Position numbers and translations under genes: made by a program. A model generated the notes under the pieces. The model made no database searches. It was not told where the DNA came from and worked only from the letters and a program-made list of their open reading frames with translations. From assembly GCA_021787445.1 (NCBI GenBank), contig JAJYLV010000002.1, positions 1 through 64,000 on the forward strand: a stretch of 64,000 bases of DNA. The letters run 5' to 3'. The stretch is from Chloroflexota bacterium. Lineage in GTDB: Bacteria > Chloroflexota > Limnocylindria > P2-11E. This document shows positions 9,432 to 17,725 of this stretch, in pieces (positions within the stretch are counted from its first letter, which is position 1; every line of letters starts with the position of its first letter).

Positions 9432-9892
9432 GCGGCGGCCGCGTCGAGCTCGTCGCGGCTCTCGACGACGCCGCGGCCCGAGCCGCGCGCGCGGAGACGG
9501 ACCCGGCGTCGGTCGCGCCGCTCCTCCTGCGCATCCTCACCGCCGCGGGCGCGACGCCCGAGGTGACGGACGCGCTCGCCGACGTTCCCGCCGCGCGCGC
9601 GCTGCTGCGCGTCACCGACGCCGGTGCCGCGATCGAGCTGTCGGCCGGCGAGGGCCGGATCGCGGCGGAGGTCGCCGATACGAGAGGGACGGGACCGAAG
9701 ATCGACGCGTCCGCCGCGACGTGGCTCGGCCTCCTCGGCGGGACGCTCCGTCCGTGGCTCGCGTTCACGCGCGGCCTCGTCGTCTGCCGCGCGGGGCTCA
9801 ACGAGCTGCGCTGGATCCAGAGCGTCGCCGACCGGCTGCAGCGCGGGTACGAGCGCGCGCGCGCAGCGGAGGCGGCACGCTCCGGCCGGTGA
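9428..9892 (+). CDS. SCP2-like sterol-carrier-domain protein, hypothetical
   Basis: TTG at 9428 overlaps the tsaD stop (TTGA) and gives 154 residues; no ATG or GTG fits better. The second half (IELSAGEGRIAAEV, then ATWLGLLGGTLRPWLAF and a C-terminal helix) follows the SCP2 pattern: a beta-hairpin, then a T/D-W-x-x-L-L-x-G-x-L-x-x-x-x-A-F helix. SCP2 domains bind lipids or acyl-CoA in a hydrophobic tunnel. The identification rests on pattern, not on a search. Probably the last gene of the t6A transcript. Confidence 0.5.
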   Translation: MSGGRVELVAALDDAAARAARAETDPASVAPLLLRILTAAGATPEVTDALADVPAARALLRVTDAGAAIELSAGEGRIAAEVADTRGTGPKIDASAATWLGLLGGTLRPWLAFTRGLVVCRAGLNELRWIQSVADRLQRGYERARAAEAARSGR

Positions 9893-9905
9893 TAGCGTCG
9901 GCGAC
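9893..9905 (+). promoter_or_regulatory. -10 box of a leaderless promoter for the HD-domain gene
   Basis: TAGCGT (9893-9898) begins at the stop codon of the previous gene (TGATAG context) and is followed by 7 nt and the GTG start at 9906. Confidence 0.45.
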
Positions 9906-10691
9906 GTGACGGAGGCCTCCTCCGCGCCGCGCCCGGGCGGCGAGCGCCCCGACGGGGCGGCGGACACACGCGCCAAGGTCCATCGCGCCGAGACCAAGAC
10001 CAAGACGCCACAGGAGGCCAAGAAGGCGGGCCCGACGCTCGACGCCGTGCGCGGCGACGAGCGCGTGCGGACCTACATCCGCTCGGCGAATCAGCAGATG
10101 GGCGCGATCGGATACACGGAGCACGGCGAGCGCCACGCGAACACGTGCGCGGACGGCGCGCGCTTCATCCTCCGCTCGCTCGGCCACGAGCCGCGCCGCT
10201 GCGAGCTCGCGGCCATCGCGGCGTACCTCCACGACATCGGGAACGTCATCACGCGCGAGAAGCACGGCCAGACGGGCGCGCTCCTGGCCAAGGACATCCT
10301 CGAGGACCTCGGGTTCGACCACGAGGAGATCGCGATCGTCATGGGCGCCGTCGCGAACCACGAGGAGGAGGAGGGCGGCACGGCCGTCAGCCCCGTCTCG
10401 GCGGCGGTCATCCTCGCGGACAAGAGCGACGTCCACCGCAGCCGCGTGCGGAACCCGAAGACGACGGCGTTCGACATCCACGACCGCGTGAACTACGCGG
10501 CGACCTCGGCGGAGATCAAGGTGAGCCGCAAGGAGAAGCAGATCGCGCTCTACCTCACGATCGACACCGAGGTGGCGGCGCTCATGGAGTACTTCGAGAT
10601 CTTCCTCTCGCGCATGGTGCTGTGCCGCCGTGCCGCGGAGTTCCTGCACTGCTCGTTCGCGCTCGTCATCAACGACACCCGTCTGCTTTGA
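9906..10691 (+). CDS. HD-domain phosphohydrolase
   Basis: GTG start, 261 residues. After a charged, low-complexity N-terminal 45 residues comes an HD domain: HGERHANTCADGARFIL (first His), then LAAIAAYLHDIGNVITREKHG (the HD dyad) and ANHEEEEGG (later metal ligand). Bacterial HD proteins of this size hydrolyse nucleotides or phosphoester substrates with bound divalent metals; the substrate cannot be told. The C-terminal part (KVSRKEKQIALYLTID) looks like a small alpha/beta appendage. Confidence 0.75.
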   Translation: MTEASSAPRPGGERPDGAADTRAKVHRAETKTKTPQEAKKAGPTLDAVRGDERVRTYIRSANQQMGAIGYTEHGERHANTCADGARFILRSLGHEPRRCELAAIAAYLHDIGNVITREKHGQTGALLAKDILEDLGFDHEEIAIVMGAVANHEEEEGGTAVSPVSAAVILADKSDVHRSRVRNPKTTAFDIHDRVNYAATSAEIKVSRKEKQIALYLTIDTEVAALMEYFEIFLSRMVLCRRAAEFLHCSFALVINDTRLL

Positions 10692-10732
10692 CCGCTGTAT
10701 GACCAGCGCTCGGCTCGCTCGTAGGCCCCGAG

Positions 10733-10755
10733 CGGCCGGCTTCCGGCGCCGGCCG
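10733..10755 (+). terminator. GC-rich hairpin after the HD-domain gene
   Basis: CGGCCGGC (10733-10740) pairs perfectly with GCCGGCCG (10748-10755) around a 7-nt loop. No T-run follows, so termination is possible but unproven. Confidence 0.35.
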
Positions 10756-10766
10756 AGGTGACCCCT

Positions 10767-10938
10767 ATCGGCGCGAGGCGGGGTGATGTCGCGGCGGGCG
10801 AAGGCGATCTCGCGAGGGCCCGCGACCGGGCCCCGGCGGGCGCAAGGCACGTCCCGGACAGGTGAGGGGCCGGGGGGAGCAGGCCCGGAGCGAGACGCCG
10901 AGACCGCCAGCGGGTGGGTCAACCCGCCGAGCGCCGAT
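10767..10938 (+). repeat. 172-nt structured repeat element, copy 2
   Basis: Same element as 3111-3282, here in plus orientation. The outer stem is a perfect ATCGGCGC (10767-10774) with GCGCCGAT (10931-10938). It is followed by GA facing GA (10775-10776, 10929-10930; a tandem sheared G-A step), then GGCGGG (10777-10782) with CCCGCC (10923-10928) and TGA with TCA. Inside, GTCGCG (10788-10793) pairs with CGCGAC (10821-10826), CGGGCC (10827-10832) with GGCCCG (10882-10887), and CCGGC (10833-10837) with GCCGG (10869-10873). Eleven of the 21 differences from copy 1 fall in the predicted apical loop 10838-10868. It lies in the gap before the Nudix-gcv genes but has no glycine-riboswitch signature. 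Confidence 0.7.
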
Positions 10939-10968
10939 CAGCAGAACGCTGACCCGCGCCGATCGCGC

Positions 10969-10981
10969 GAGAATGCGGGTC
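10969..10981 (+). promoter_or_regulatory. -10 box of a leaderless promoter for the Nudix-gcv operon
   Basis: GAGAAT (10969-10974), 7 nt, then GTG 10982. If this is the promoter, the in-frame ATG at 10973 lies inside the -10 box and cannot be the start. Confidence 0.4.
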
Positions 10982-11419
10982 GTGCCCGGCCGGAAGACGA
11001 CGAGGCGAGTGAAGGACGCGGTGGCGGCCGGAGGCGTCGTGATACGCAAGGGCGAGCGCGGCACCGAGGTCGTGCTCGCCGGACGCGAGGGCATGTGGGT
11101 CCTCCCCAAGGGAACGCCCGACCTCGCGGAGCGCATCGAGGACACCGCGACGCGCGAGGTGCGCGAGGAGACCGGCCTCGACGTGCGCATCGTGCGGCCG
11201 CTGGGCTCCATCGAGTACTGGTTCGCGCTGCCGCGGCAGCGCGTGCACAAGGTCGTGCACTTCTTCCTCATGGAGCCGCTCGGCGGCGACACCTCCCGGC
11301 ACGATCACGAGTACGAGGAGGTCCGCTGGGTGCCCGTCGACGAAGCGCGGCGCCTCCTCTCGTTCGATACCTATCGCGAGATGCTCGAGCGGGCCCTCAT
11401 CGACGAGGAGGCGGCGTGA
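10982..11419 (+). CDS. Nudix hydrolase
   Basis: 145 residues from GTG 10982 (148 from ATG 10973). The Nudix box is complete: G-TPDLA-E, seven residues, then REVREETG, binding the divalent metal that hydrolyses a nucleoside diphosphate linked to another moiety. VLPKGTPD before the box is common in diadenosine-polyphosphate and 8-oxo-dGTP type members; the substrate is not certain. The stop overlaps the gcvT start (GTGA), so it heads the glycine-cleavage transcript, an association whose purpose I cannot tell. Confidence 0.85.
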   Translation: MPGRKTTRRVKDAVAAGGVVIRKGERGTEVVLAGREGMWVLPKGTPDLAERIEDTATREVREETGLDVRIVRPLGSIEYWFALPRQRVHKVVHFFLMEPLGGDTSRHDHEYEEVRWVPVDEARRLLSFDTYREMLERALIDEEAA

Positions 11420-12540
11420 GCGCGGTCGGAACGCTCCGGCGCACGCCGCTCTACGAGGAGCACCTCGCGCTCGGCGCGAAGATGGTCCCCTTCGCGGGGT
11501 GGGAGATGCCCATCCAGTACCCGACCGGGATCGTCGCCGAGCACCGCGCCGTCCGCTCCGCCGCCGGCATCTTCGACCTCTCGCATATGGGCGAGGCGTA
11601 CCTGCGCGGCCCGAAGGCCCTCGCCGCCGTCGACGAGCTCGTCTCGAGCGACATCGCGGGGCTCGCCGTCGGGCAGGCGCGCTACGGGCTCCTGTGCAAC
11701 GAGCGCGGGACGATCGTCGACGACGTGATCGTCTACCGCGTCGCGCCGGAGACCGTCCTGATCTGCGTCAACGCCTCGAACCGCGAGAAGGACGTCGCGC
11801 ACATGCGTGCGCACCTGCCGTCCGACGTCGCCTTCGAGGACGCGTCGCTCGCCACCGCGCTCATCGCGGTGCAGGGCCCCCGCGCCGCGGCCATCCTCGC
11901 GTCCGTCGCGGCGCCGTCGGCCGGAGGATCGATCGCGAGCGTCGCGCCCTTCGCGGTCACCGGCGCGAGCGTCGCGGGCGAGCGCGCGCACGTCGCGCGG
12001 ACCGGATACACGGGCGAGGACGGCTTCGAGATCTTCGTCGCGTGGGACCGCGCCGCGGGACCATGGTCGCGCCTCCTGGACGCGGGCCGCGGCGGCCTCA
12101 CGCCGACGGGCCTCGGCGCGCGGGACACGCTGCGGCTCGAGTCGCGCTACTCGCTCTACGGGAACGAGATCGACGAGACGACGGATCCGATCGAGGCCGG
12201 CCTCGGGTGGACGTGCAAGCTGGACAAGGACTTCATCGGGCGCGACGCGATCGCGGCGGCCAAGGAGCGCGGGCCCTCGCGGCGCATCGTCGGCCTCGTC
12301 GTCGACGGCGGCGTGGCGCGGCACGGCTTCGCCGTCGTGAAGGACGGCCGCGATGTCGGGACGGTGACGAGCGGCACGTTCGGTCCGACCGTCGGCAAGA
12401 ACATCGCGCTCGCCTACGTCCCCGTCGCGCTGGCGAATGTCGGGACCGAGCTCGCCGTCCGTATCCGCGACCGCGAGGTCCCCGCTCGGGTGGTGAAGAC
12501 ACCCTTCTATTCACGGAAGGAGAAGGTGGGAGCAGCGTGA
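11416..12540 (+). CDS. gcvT: Aminomethyltransferase, glycine cleavage T protein
   Basis: Transfers the methylene group from aminomethyl-lipoyl-H protein to tetrahydrofolate, releasing ammonia. 374 residues with [25 protein letters not shown] at the start (typical folate-site region), [21 protein letters not shown] and DTLRLE. GTG start overlaps the Nudix stop; gcvH overlaps its own stop. Order T-H-PA-PB is complete here; the L protein (dihydrolipoamide dehydrogenase) is not in the window. Confidence 0.95.
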   Translation: MSAVGTLRRTPLYEEHLALGAKMVPFAGWEMPIQYPTGIVAEHRAVRSAAGIFDLSHMGEAYLRGPKALAAVDELVSSDIAGLAVGQARYGLLCNERGTIVDDVIVYRVAPETVLICVNASNREKDVAHMRAHLPSDVAFEDASLATALIAVQGPRAAAILASVAAPSAGGSIASVAPFAVTGASVAGERAHVARTGYTGEDGFEIFVAWDRAAGPWSRLLDAGRGGLTPTGLGARDTLRLESRYSLYGNEIDETTDPIEAGLGWTCKLDKDFIGRDAIAAAKERGPSRRIVGLVVDGGVARHGFAVVKDGRDVGTVTSGTFGPTVGKNIALAYVPVALANVGTELAVRIRDREVPARVVKTPFYSRKEKVGAA

Positions 12541-12935
12541 GCGTTCCAGATGACCTTCGGTATTCGAAGGAGCACGAGTGGGTCCGCGTCAACGGCGACG
12601 TCGCGACCGTCGGGATCACGCACTTCGCGCAGGAGCAGCTGGGCGACGTCGTCTTCGTCGAGCTCCCCGACCAGGGCGCGAGCGTGCGCCAGTTCTCGAG
12701 CCTCGGCGTCGTGGAGTCCGTGAAGGCTGCGTCCGACGTCTACGCGCCCGTGTCGGGCGAGATCGTCGAGCGGAACGCGCAGGTGGTCGAGAAGCCCGAG
12801 CTCGTGAACCAGGAGCCGTACGGGAACGGCTGGCTCGTGAAGGTCCGCCTCACCGACACGGCCGAGGTGGGGACGCTCCTGTCGCCCGCCGACTATCGCG
12901 CGCACATCGGCGAGACCGCGCCTTCGGGCGCCTGA
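12537..12935 (+). CDS. gcvH: Glycine cleavage system H protein
   Basis: Lipoyl carrier shuttling the aminomethyl group between P, T and L proteins. 132 residues with LRYSKEHEWV near the N-terminus and the lipoylation Lys K63 in ESVKAASDVY. YGNGWLVKV and LLSPADY are the usual C-terminal blocks. GTG start inside the gcvT stop. Confidence 0.96.
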   Translation: MSVPDDLRYSKEHEWVRVNGDVATVGITHFAQEQLGDVVFVELPDQGASVRQFSSLGVVESVKAASDVYAPVSGEIVERNAQVVEKPELVNQEPYGNGWLVKVRLTDTAEVGTLLSPADYRAHIGETAPSGA

Positions 12936-12937
12936 GC

Positions 12938-14290
12938 GTGAACCGCAACCCCTACTCCCCGCACACCGAGGCCGACCGCCGCGAGATGCTCGCGGCGATC
13001 GGGGTCTCGAGCGTCGACGACCTGCTCGGCGCGATCCCCGCCGACGCGCGGCGTCCCGCGCTCGGCCTGCCCGCGGGGATGTCGGAGGCGGAGGTGCAGT
13101 CGCACCTCGCGTCGCTCGCGGCACGCGACAGGCCCGCGGGCGCGGGCCCCTTCTTCCTCGGCGGGCCCGTGCAGCGGCGCTACATCCCGGCCGCCGTGCC
13201 GGCGCTCGCGTACCGCGGCGAGTTCCTCACGGCGTACACGCCGTACCAGCCGGAGATCAGCCAAGGCACGCTCCAGTCGGTCTTCGAGTACCAGTCGCTC
13301 ATGAGCGAGCTCCTCGCGATGGACGTCGTCAACTCGTCGATGTACGAAGGCGCGTCCGCCGTCGCGGAAGCGGCGCTCATGGCCGTCCGCCTCACCGGAC
13401 GCAAGCGGGTCGTCGTCGCGACCGAGGTCTATTACCAGTACCGCGAGACGCTGCGCACCTACGCACGAGGACCCGAGCTCGAGATCGTCGAGGTGGCCAC
13501 ACGCGACCTCGCGCCGAGCGCCGCGGGCGCGGCGTGCCTCATCGTGCAGCATCCCGACGCGCTGGGCACGCTCGTCGACGTCCGTCCCGTCGCTGACGCG
13601 GCGCATGCCGCGGGCGCGCTGTGCGTGCAGGTGACCGAGCCGCACGCGTGCGCTCTCCTCGAGCCGCCCGGGAAGCTCGGCGCGGACATCGTCGTCGGCG
13701 AGGGCCAGCCTCTCGGCATCCCCATGTCGTTCGGCGGCCCCTATCTCGGGATCATCGCCTGTCGTGACGCGCTCGTGCGGCAGCTCCCCGGTCGCATCGT
13801 CGGGGAGACGCGCGACGCCAACGGGACGAGGGGCTTCGTGAATACGCTCCAGACGCGCGAGCAGCACATCCGCCGCGAGAAGGCGACGAGCAACATCTGC
13901 ACGAACGAAGCGATCGCGGCGATCGTCGCGTCCGTGTACCTCGCGCTCATGGGGCCACGGGGGCTCCGCGCCGCGGCGGGTCTCGGCGTCGAGCGCGCGC
14001 ACCGTCTCGCCGAGCGGCTCTCGGCGCTCGAAGGCTGCCGGATCGGCGACGAGGGGCCATTCTTCGACCGCTTCCTCCTCGCGACCCCGCTCGACGAACG
14101 GACGCTGCACGACGCGCTGGAGCTCGACGGGATCGAGGCCGGAGGCGTCGCGGGTGCCGACGGCTACCCGGGCCGGAGCGGGCTCGTCGTGCAGTGCACC
14201 GAGATGACCACCGAGGCCGAGATGGATGCGCTCGTGCGCGGCGTGACGCGCATCGTCACCGGATCGGGCGAGAAGGCCGCTGCGGGGTGA
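12938..14290 (+). CDS. gcvPA: Glycine dehydrogenase (decarboxylating) subunit 1
   Basis: N-terminal half of the split P protein; with subunit 2 it decarboxylates glycine on PLP and loads H protein. 450 residues with YTPYQPEISQGTLQ near 100, SMYEGASA and SFGGPYLG, then ETRDANG and TREQHIRREKATSNICTN. This half lacks the PLP lysine, as expected. The stop overlaps gcvPB (GTGA). Confidence 0.95.
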   Translation: MNRNPYSPHTEADRREMLAAIGVSSVDDLLGAIPADARRPALGLPAGMSEAEVQSHLASLAARDRPAGAGPFFLGGPVQRRYIPAAVPALAYRGEFLTAYTPYQPEISQGTLQSVFEYQSLMSELLAMDVVNSSMYEGASAVAEAALMAVRLTGRKRVVVATEVYYQYRETLRTYARGPELEIVEVATRDLAPSAAGAACLIVQHPDALGTLVDVRPVADAAHAAGALCVQVTEPHACALLEPPGKLGADIVVGEGQPLGIPMSFGGPYLGIIACRDALVRQLPGRIVGETRDANGTRGFVNTLQTREQHIRREKATSNICTNEAIAAIVASVYLALMGPRGLRAAAGLGVERAHRLAERLSALEGCRIGDEGPFFDRFLLATPLDERTLHDALELDGIEAGGVAGADGYPGRSGLVVQCTEMTTEAEMDALVRGVTRIVTGSGEKAAAG

Positions 14291-15783
14291 GGCTGCCCGC
14301 GTCCGGCGCCACGACCGCCGCCCCCGTGCTCGAGCCGCTCCTCTTCGAGCTCGAGCGTGAGGGCCGCGCCGGCCGCCACGTCCGCGGCGGGGAGAACGCG
14401 GATGCGCTGATCCCCGCGGGGTTCCGGCGCGGCGAGCCTCTGCGGCTGCCGCAGGTGACGGAGTCGCAGGTCGTGCGGCACTACATGCACCTCTCCGAGG
14501 TCAACTACTCGGTGGACACCGGCATGTACCCGCTCGGATCGTGCACGATGAAGTACAACCCGAAGGTGAACGACCGGGTCGCCGCGCTGCCCGGCCTCGC
14601 CGACCTCCACCCGCGGCAGGACGACGCGAGCGTCCAGGGCGCGCTCGCCCTCCTGTGGGAGCTCGAGCGGATGCTCGTCAAGATCACCGGGATGGACGCC
14701 GCGACGCTCCAGCCGGCCGCGGGGGCGCACGCCGAGTTCACGGCGATGCTCGTCTTCAAGGCCTACCACGCGTGGCGTGGCGAAGGCGCGACGCGCCGCC
14801 GCATGATCGTCCCCGACTCGGCGCACGGCACCAACCCCGCCTCCGCCGCGATGTGCGGGTTCGAGGTCACCACCGTCAAGAGCGACGCGCGCGGCAACAT
14901 CGACCTCGACGCCCTCACGGCCGCGCTCGGACCCGACGTCGTCGGGCTCATGCTCACGAATCCGAACACGCTCGGCCTCTTCGAGGAGCGCGTGCGGGCC
15001 GTGTGCGATGCCGTCCACGCCGCCGGCGGCCTCGTGTACGGCGACGGCGCGAACATGAACGCGCTCCTCGGCCTGACGCGACCAGGCGATCTCGGGCTCG
15101 ACTGCATCCACATCAACGTCCACAAGACGTTCTCGACGCCTCACGGCGGCGGTGGCCCGGGTGCGGGACCGCTCTGCGTCAAGGAGCGCCTGCGCCCCTT
15201 CCTGCCGGGGCCGGGTGTCGTCCGCGAGGCCGACGGAACGTTCCGCCGCTCCTCCGACGACCGTCCGCGGAGCATCGGGCGCGTTCGCAGCTTCTTCGGG
15301 AGCTTCGGAGTGCTCGTGCGCGCCTACGCGTACATGCGGACGCTCGGCGAGGAGGGCATGGTCGAGACGTCGGAGGACGCCATCCTCGCCGCGAACTACC
15401 TCGCGGCGCGCCTCAAGGGGCGGTACGCGCTCGCGTACGACCGGCCGTGCATGCACGAATTCGTCCTCAGCGCCGCCGCGCAGAAGAAGAAGGGCGCGGC
15501 GGCGCTCGACATCGCGAAGGCGCTCATCGACGAGGGCTTCCACCCGTCGAGCGTGTACTTCCCGCTCATCGTCCCGGAGGCGATGATGATCGAGCCGACG
15601 GAGACGGAGCCGAAGGAGACGCTCGACGCCTTCGCCGACGCGCTCCTACGGATCGCCGACCGCGTCGAGTCCGATCCCGCCCCGCTGCACGACGCTCCGC
15701 TGACCGCTCCGCTGCGACGGCTGGACGAGGTGACCGCCGCGCGCCATCCCGTTCTCCGATGGAAGCCGCCGAGCCGGCCGTAA
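14287..15783 (+). CDS. gcvPB: Glycine dehydrogenase (decarboxylating) subunit 2
   Basis: Catalytic half of the split P protein. 498 residues with YPLGSCTMKYNPK, QPAAGAHAE, SAHGTNPASA and the PLP lysine K280 in NVHKTFSTPHGGGGPG. GTG start overlapping gcvPA. The split P protein is normal for Firmicutes, Thermus and Chloroflexota. The last codons overlap the likely start of the next gene, which suggests the hydrolase-sigma group may follow on the same transcript. Confidence 0.96.
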   Translation: MRLPASGATTAAPVLEPLLFELEREGRAGRHVRGGENADALIPAGFRRGEPLRLPQVTESQVVRHYMHLSEVNYSVDTGMYPLGSCTMKYNPKVNDRVAALPGLADLHPRQDDASVQGALALLWELERMLVKITGMDAATLQPAAGAHAEFTAMLVFKAYHAWRGEGATRRRMIVPDSAHGTNPASAAMCGFEVTTVKSDARGNIDLDALTAALGPDVVGLMLTNPNTLGLFEERVRAVCDAVHAAGGLVYGDGANMNALLGLTRPGDLGLDCIHINVHKTFSTPHGGGGPGAGPLCVKERLRPFLPGPGVVREADGTFRRSSDDRPRSIGRVRSFFGSFGVLVRAYAYMRTLGEEGMVETSEDAILAANYLAARLKGRYALAYDRPCMHEFVLSAAAQKKKGAAALDIAKALIDEGFHPSSVYFPLIVPEAMMIEPTETEPKETLDAFADALLRIADRVESDPAPLHDAPLTAPLRRLDEVTAARHPVLRWKPPSRP

Positions 15784-16586
15784 CGCGCGTGCGTGTGGCG
15801 ATGGTGGTGCCGCCCCAGGCCGTTGTCTTCGAACCCGCCGCCGACCTGCGCGCGTCAGCGAGCGACGATGCCGAGCTGGTCGACCAGGTCCATTACAGAG
15901 AGCACCTGCGCGTGCTCGCGTCGCGAGACGGATGGCATCACGTGCAGGCCGAGGATCATTACTTCGGCTGGGTCCGGCAGGACGCCATCGGGCTCGTGGA
16001 GGCGAGCGTCCACGGTCCGATCGTCGACGTCCCCCTCGCCGCGATCCGCCGGCGCCCCGATCGGTCATCCGAGGTCGTCGGCCATCTGCCGGCCGGCACG
16101 CCGCTCACGCAGCAGTCGTCGGAGCAGGTGGGCTGGGCGTGGGTCGACATCCGTCGACGGGGTGACATCGCCGCGCTGACGGGATACGTGTCGCTCGACG
16201 ATTCCATCGACCTCGGCACGCTCCCGTACCGGCCGCCGACGCCGGACGACCTCATCGCCACCGCGGAGGCGTTCGTGGGCGTTCCGTACCTATGGGGAGG
16301 GACCACCGGCCTCGGTCTCGACTGCAGTGGCTACGTGCAGCAGGTGTACGGTCTGAACGGTCTCCGTCTGGACCGGGATGCGGACCAGCAGGCCTTGGAG
16401 GGTCGAGCGGTGGATCGGGCCGCGCGCGGCGACCTGGTGTTCTTCGGCCGCGAGCGCGTGACGCACGTCGGCCTCGCTCGTGACGCGCGCACGATGCTCA
16501 ACGCGCGCGGAGGACGGCAGGTGGAGGTCGACGACATCGACAGCATCGGCGTCGGCGTGCTCGCGGTCCGGCGGTACTTGCCGTGA
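15759..16586 (+). CDS. NlpC/P60 cysteine peptidase with SH3b domains
   Basis: Cell-wall type gamma-D-glutamyl-amino-acid endopeptidase (C40). ATG 15759 gives 275 residues; GTG 15789 or ATG 15801 are alternatives. Two SH3b-like repeats (about 20-80 and 85-150) precede the catalytic domain from about 165. Nucleophile C189 is in LDCSGYVQ and H236 in THVGLA. No signal peptide is visible, so it may be cytoplasmic like YkfC-type muropeptide dipeptidases that recycle peptidoglycan fragments. That assignment is inferred from domain order. The sigma factor start overlaps its stop. Confidence 0.82.
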   Translation: MEAAEPAVTRVRVAMVVPPQAVVFEPAADLRASASDDAELVDQVHYREHLRVLASRDGWHHVQAEDHYFGWVRQDAIGLVEASVHGPIVDVPLAAIRRRPDRSSEVVGHLPAGTPLTQQSSEQVGWAWVDIRRRGDIAALTGYVSLDDSIDLGTLPYRPPTPDDLIATAEAFVGVPYLWGGTTGLGLDCSGYVQQVYGLNGLRLDRDADQQALEGRAVDRAARGDLVFFGRERVTHVGLARDARTMLNARGGRQVEVDDIDSIGVGVLAVRRYLP

Positions 16587-17227
16587 AGCGCACCCTTCGT
16601 CGCGCGGCGTCGCTTCGTCCGGCGCCGCACGACGACGGCGATCGACGCACCGACCGCGAGCTCGTGTACGCCGCGCGCGTCGGGGAGGAAGCCGCCTTCG
16701 ACCTCCTCTTCTATCGCTACCGCGACGGCGTCTATCGCCTCTCGCTCGCCATCACGAAGGATCCTCAAGCCGCGGAGGAGGTCGTCGTCGACACGTTCGC
16801 GCGCGCGTATCACGCGCTCGCGCGCCTCGAGCCGGACGACACGCTGCGCCCGTGGCTCTACCGAGTGGCGATCAACGAGTCGTACGATCACCGGCCGCGC
16901 GGCGTCGCCCAGACGCCGCTCGACCTTGCCGAAGAGCTCGCGATGCCCGACGACGGATCTCCCGCGCGGATGGCCGAGCGCGCGGAGGAGCGCCGTGTCG
17001 TGCTCGCCGCGGTCGGGGCGCTGGATGAGAAGCACCGCGCCGTCGTCGCCCTGCACTACCTCGGCGACCTGCCGCTGGCGGAGATCGCGCTCATCGTCGG
17101 GGCGCCCGTCGGGACGGTGAAATCGCGCCTGCACTACGCCCTGCGGACGTTGCGTGTGCATCTTGCGCAACATCCGGGCCTCGCGCTCGAACCGGATCGG
17201 CCCTCGGCGGATATGGGAGAGAAGTGA
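16583..17227 (+). CDS. ECF-type RNA polymerase sigma factor
   Basis: 214 residues. Region 2 (FYRYRDGVYRLSLAITKDPQAAEEVV continuing to FARAY, about 43-76) holds the -10 recognition and core-binding helices. Region 4 (AVVALHYLGDLPLAEIALIVG, then GTVKSRLHYALRTLR, about 153-190) is the -35 recognition helix-turn-helix. Regions 1 and 3 are absent, as in group 4 sigma factors. The next gene, a membrane protein starting inside this stop, is a candidate anti-sigma or partner. Confidence 0.88.
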   Translation: MKRTLRRAASLRPAPHDDGDRRTDRELVYAARVGEEAAFDLLFYRYRDGVYRLSLAITKDPQAAEEVVVDTFARAYHALARLEPDDTLRPWLYRVAINESYDHRPRGVAQTPLDLAEELAMPDDGSPARMAERAEERRVVLAAVGALDEKHRAVVALHYLGDLPLAEIALIVGAPVGTVKSRLHYALRTLRVHLAQHPGLALEPDRPSADMGEK

Positions 17228-17706
17228 GGCAGGACACGCAGCGCCTCGCCGAGGACCTCGCGGTCGAGGCCGCGCTCCGCGACGCGTTCGCGCCCCTGCG
17301 GGCGCGACGCGCTCCGGTCGGACCGCTCCGCGTGCGTGCCGCCGTCCGCTGGGGACGGGGGTCCGGCGCCTCCCCGCTCCCCTGGACCGCGGCGATCGCG
17401 CGCCTGTCGGAGCTCTCGGTCGCGGTCGGGATGAGCGTGATGGTGTTCATCGCAGCCTTCGGGACGCCGGCGACGCCCGCCGCCACGCAGACCGTGGACG
17501 AGGCTTCGGATCCCGCGATCCATCCCGTGCCGCACGTCTCGGCCCCGGTCGACGACTCGTACTACATCCGGTGGCTCCGTCTCGACCGGTACGTCCCGAT
17601 GCAGGACTGGCTCGACCCCTCCGTGGTCCGCATCTCGCCGCTGCCGCCGCTCCGGCGCGTCGAGCCGCCTCCGCCCGCCCCGATCGAGCCGGACCGCCCG
17701 TACTGA
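17224..17706 (+). CDS. Single-pass membrane protein downstream of the sigma factor; candidate anti-sigma partner
   Basis: 160 residues, GTG start overlapping the sigma stop. A soluble N-terminal 55 residues with paired charges, one membrane helix (LSVAVGMSVMVFIAAFG), then a Pro-rich outside segment. No zinc-binding HxxxCxxC anti-sigma motif is present, so the role is suggested only by position, topology and translational coupling. Confidence 0.5.
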   Translation: MRQDTQRLAEDLAVEAALRDAFAPLRARRAPVGPLRVRAAVRWGRGSGASPLPWTAAIARLSELSVAVGMSVMVFIAAFGTPATPAATQTVDEASDPAIHPVPHVSAPVDDSYYIRWLRLDRYVPMQDWLDPSVVRISPLPPLRRVEPPPPAPIEPDRPY

Positions 17707-17725
17707 TCGGAACGCGGCGCGGCGC

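Noticed and set aside
10767-10938. Glycine riboswitch upstream of the gcv operon
   Set aside because: The conserved glycine-riboswitch core is absent, another copy of the same element lies antisense by unrelated genes, and the Nudix gene intervenes.
10767-10938. SRP RNA, RNase P RNA, tmRNA or IscB-associated (HEARO) RNA
   Set aside because: None of their core motifs can be found, no IscB or TnpB gene adjoins either copy, and two near-identical copies within 8 kb do not fit SRP, RNase P or tmRNA.
10783-11415. Long open frame running through element copy 2 into gcvT
   Set aside because: It has no domain support before gcvT, crosses the structured repeat and overlaps the Nudix gene in another frame; GC-rich DNA keeps frames open.
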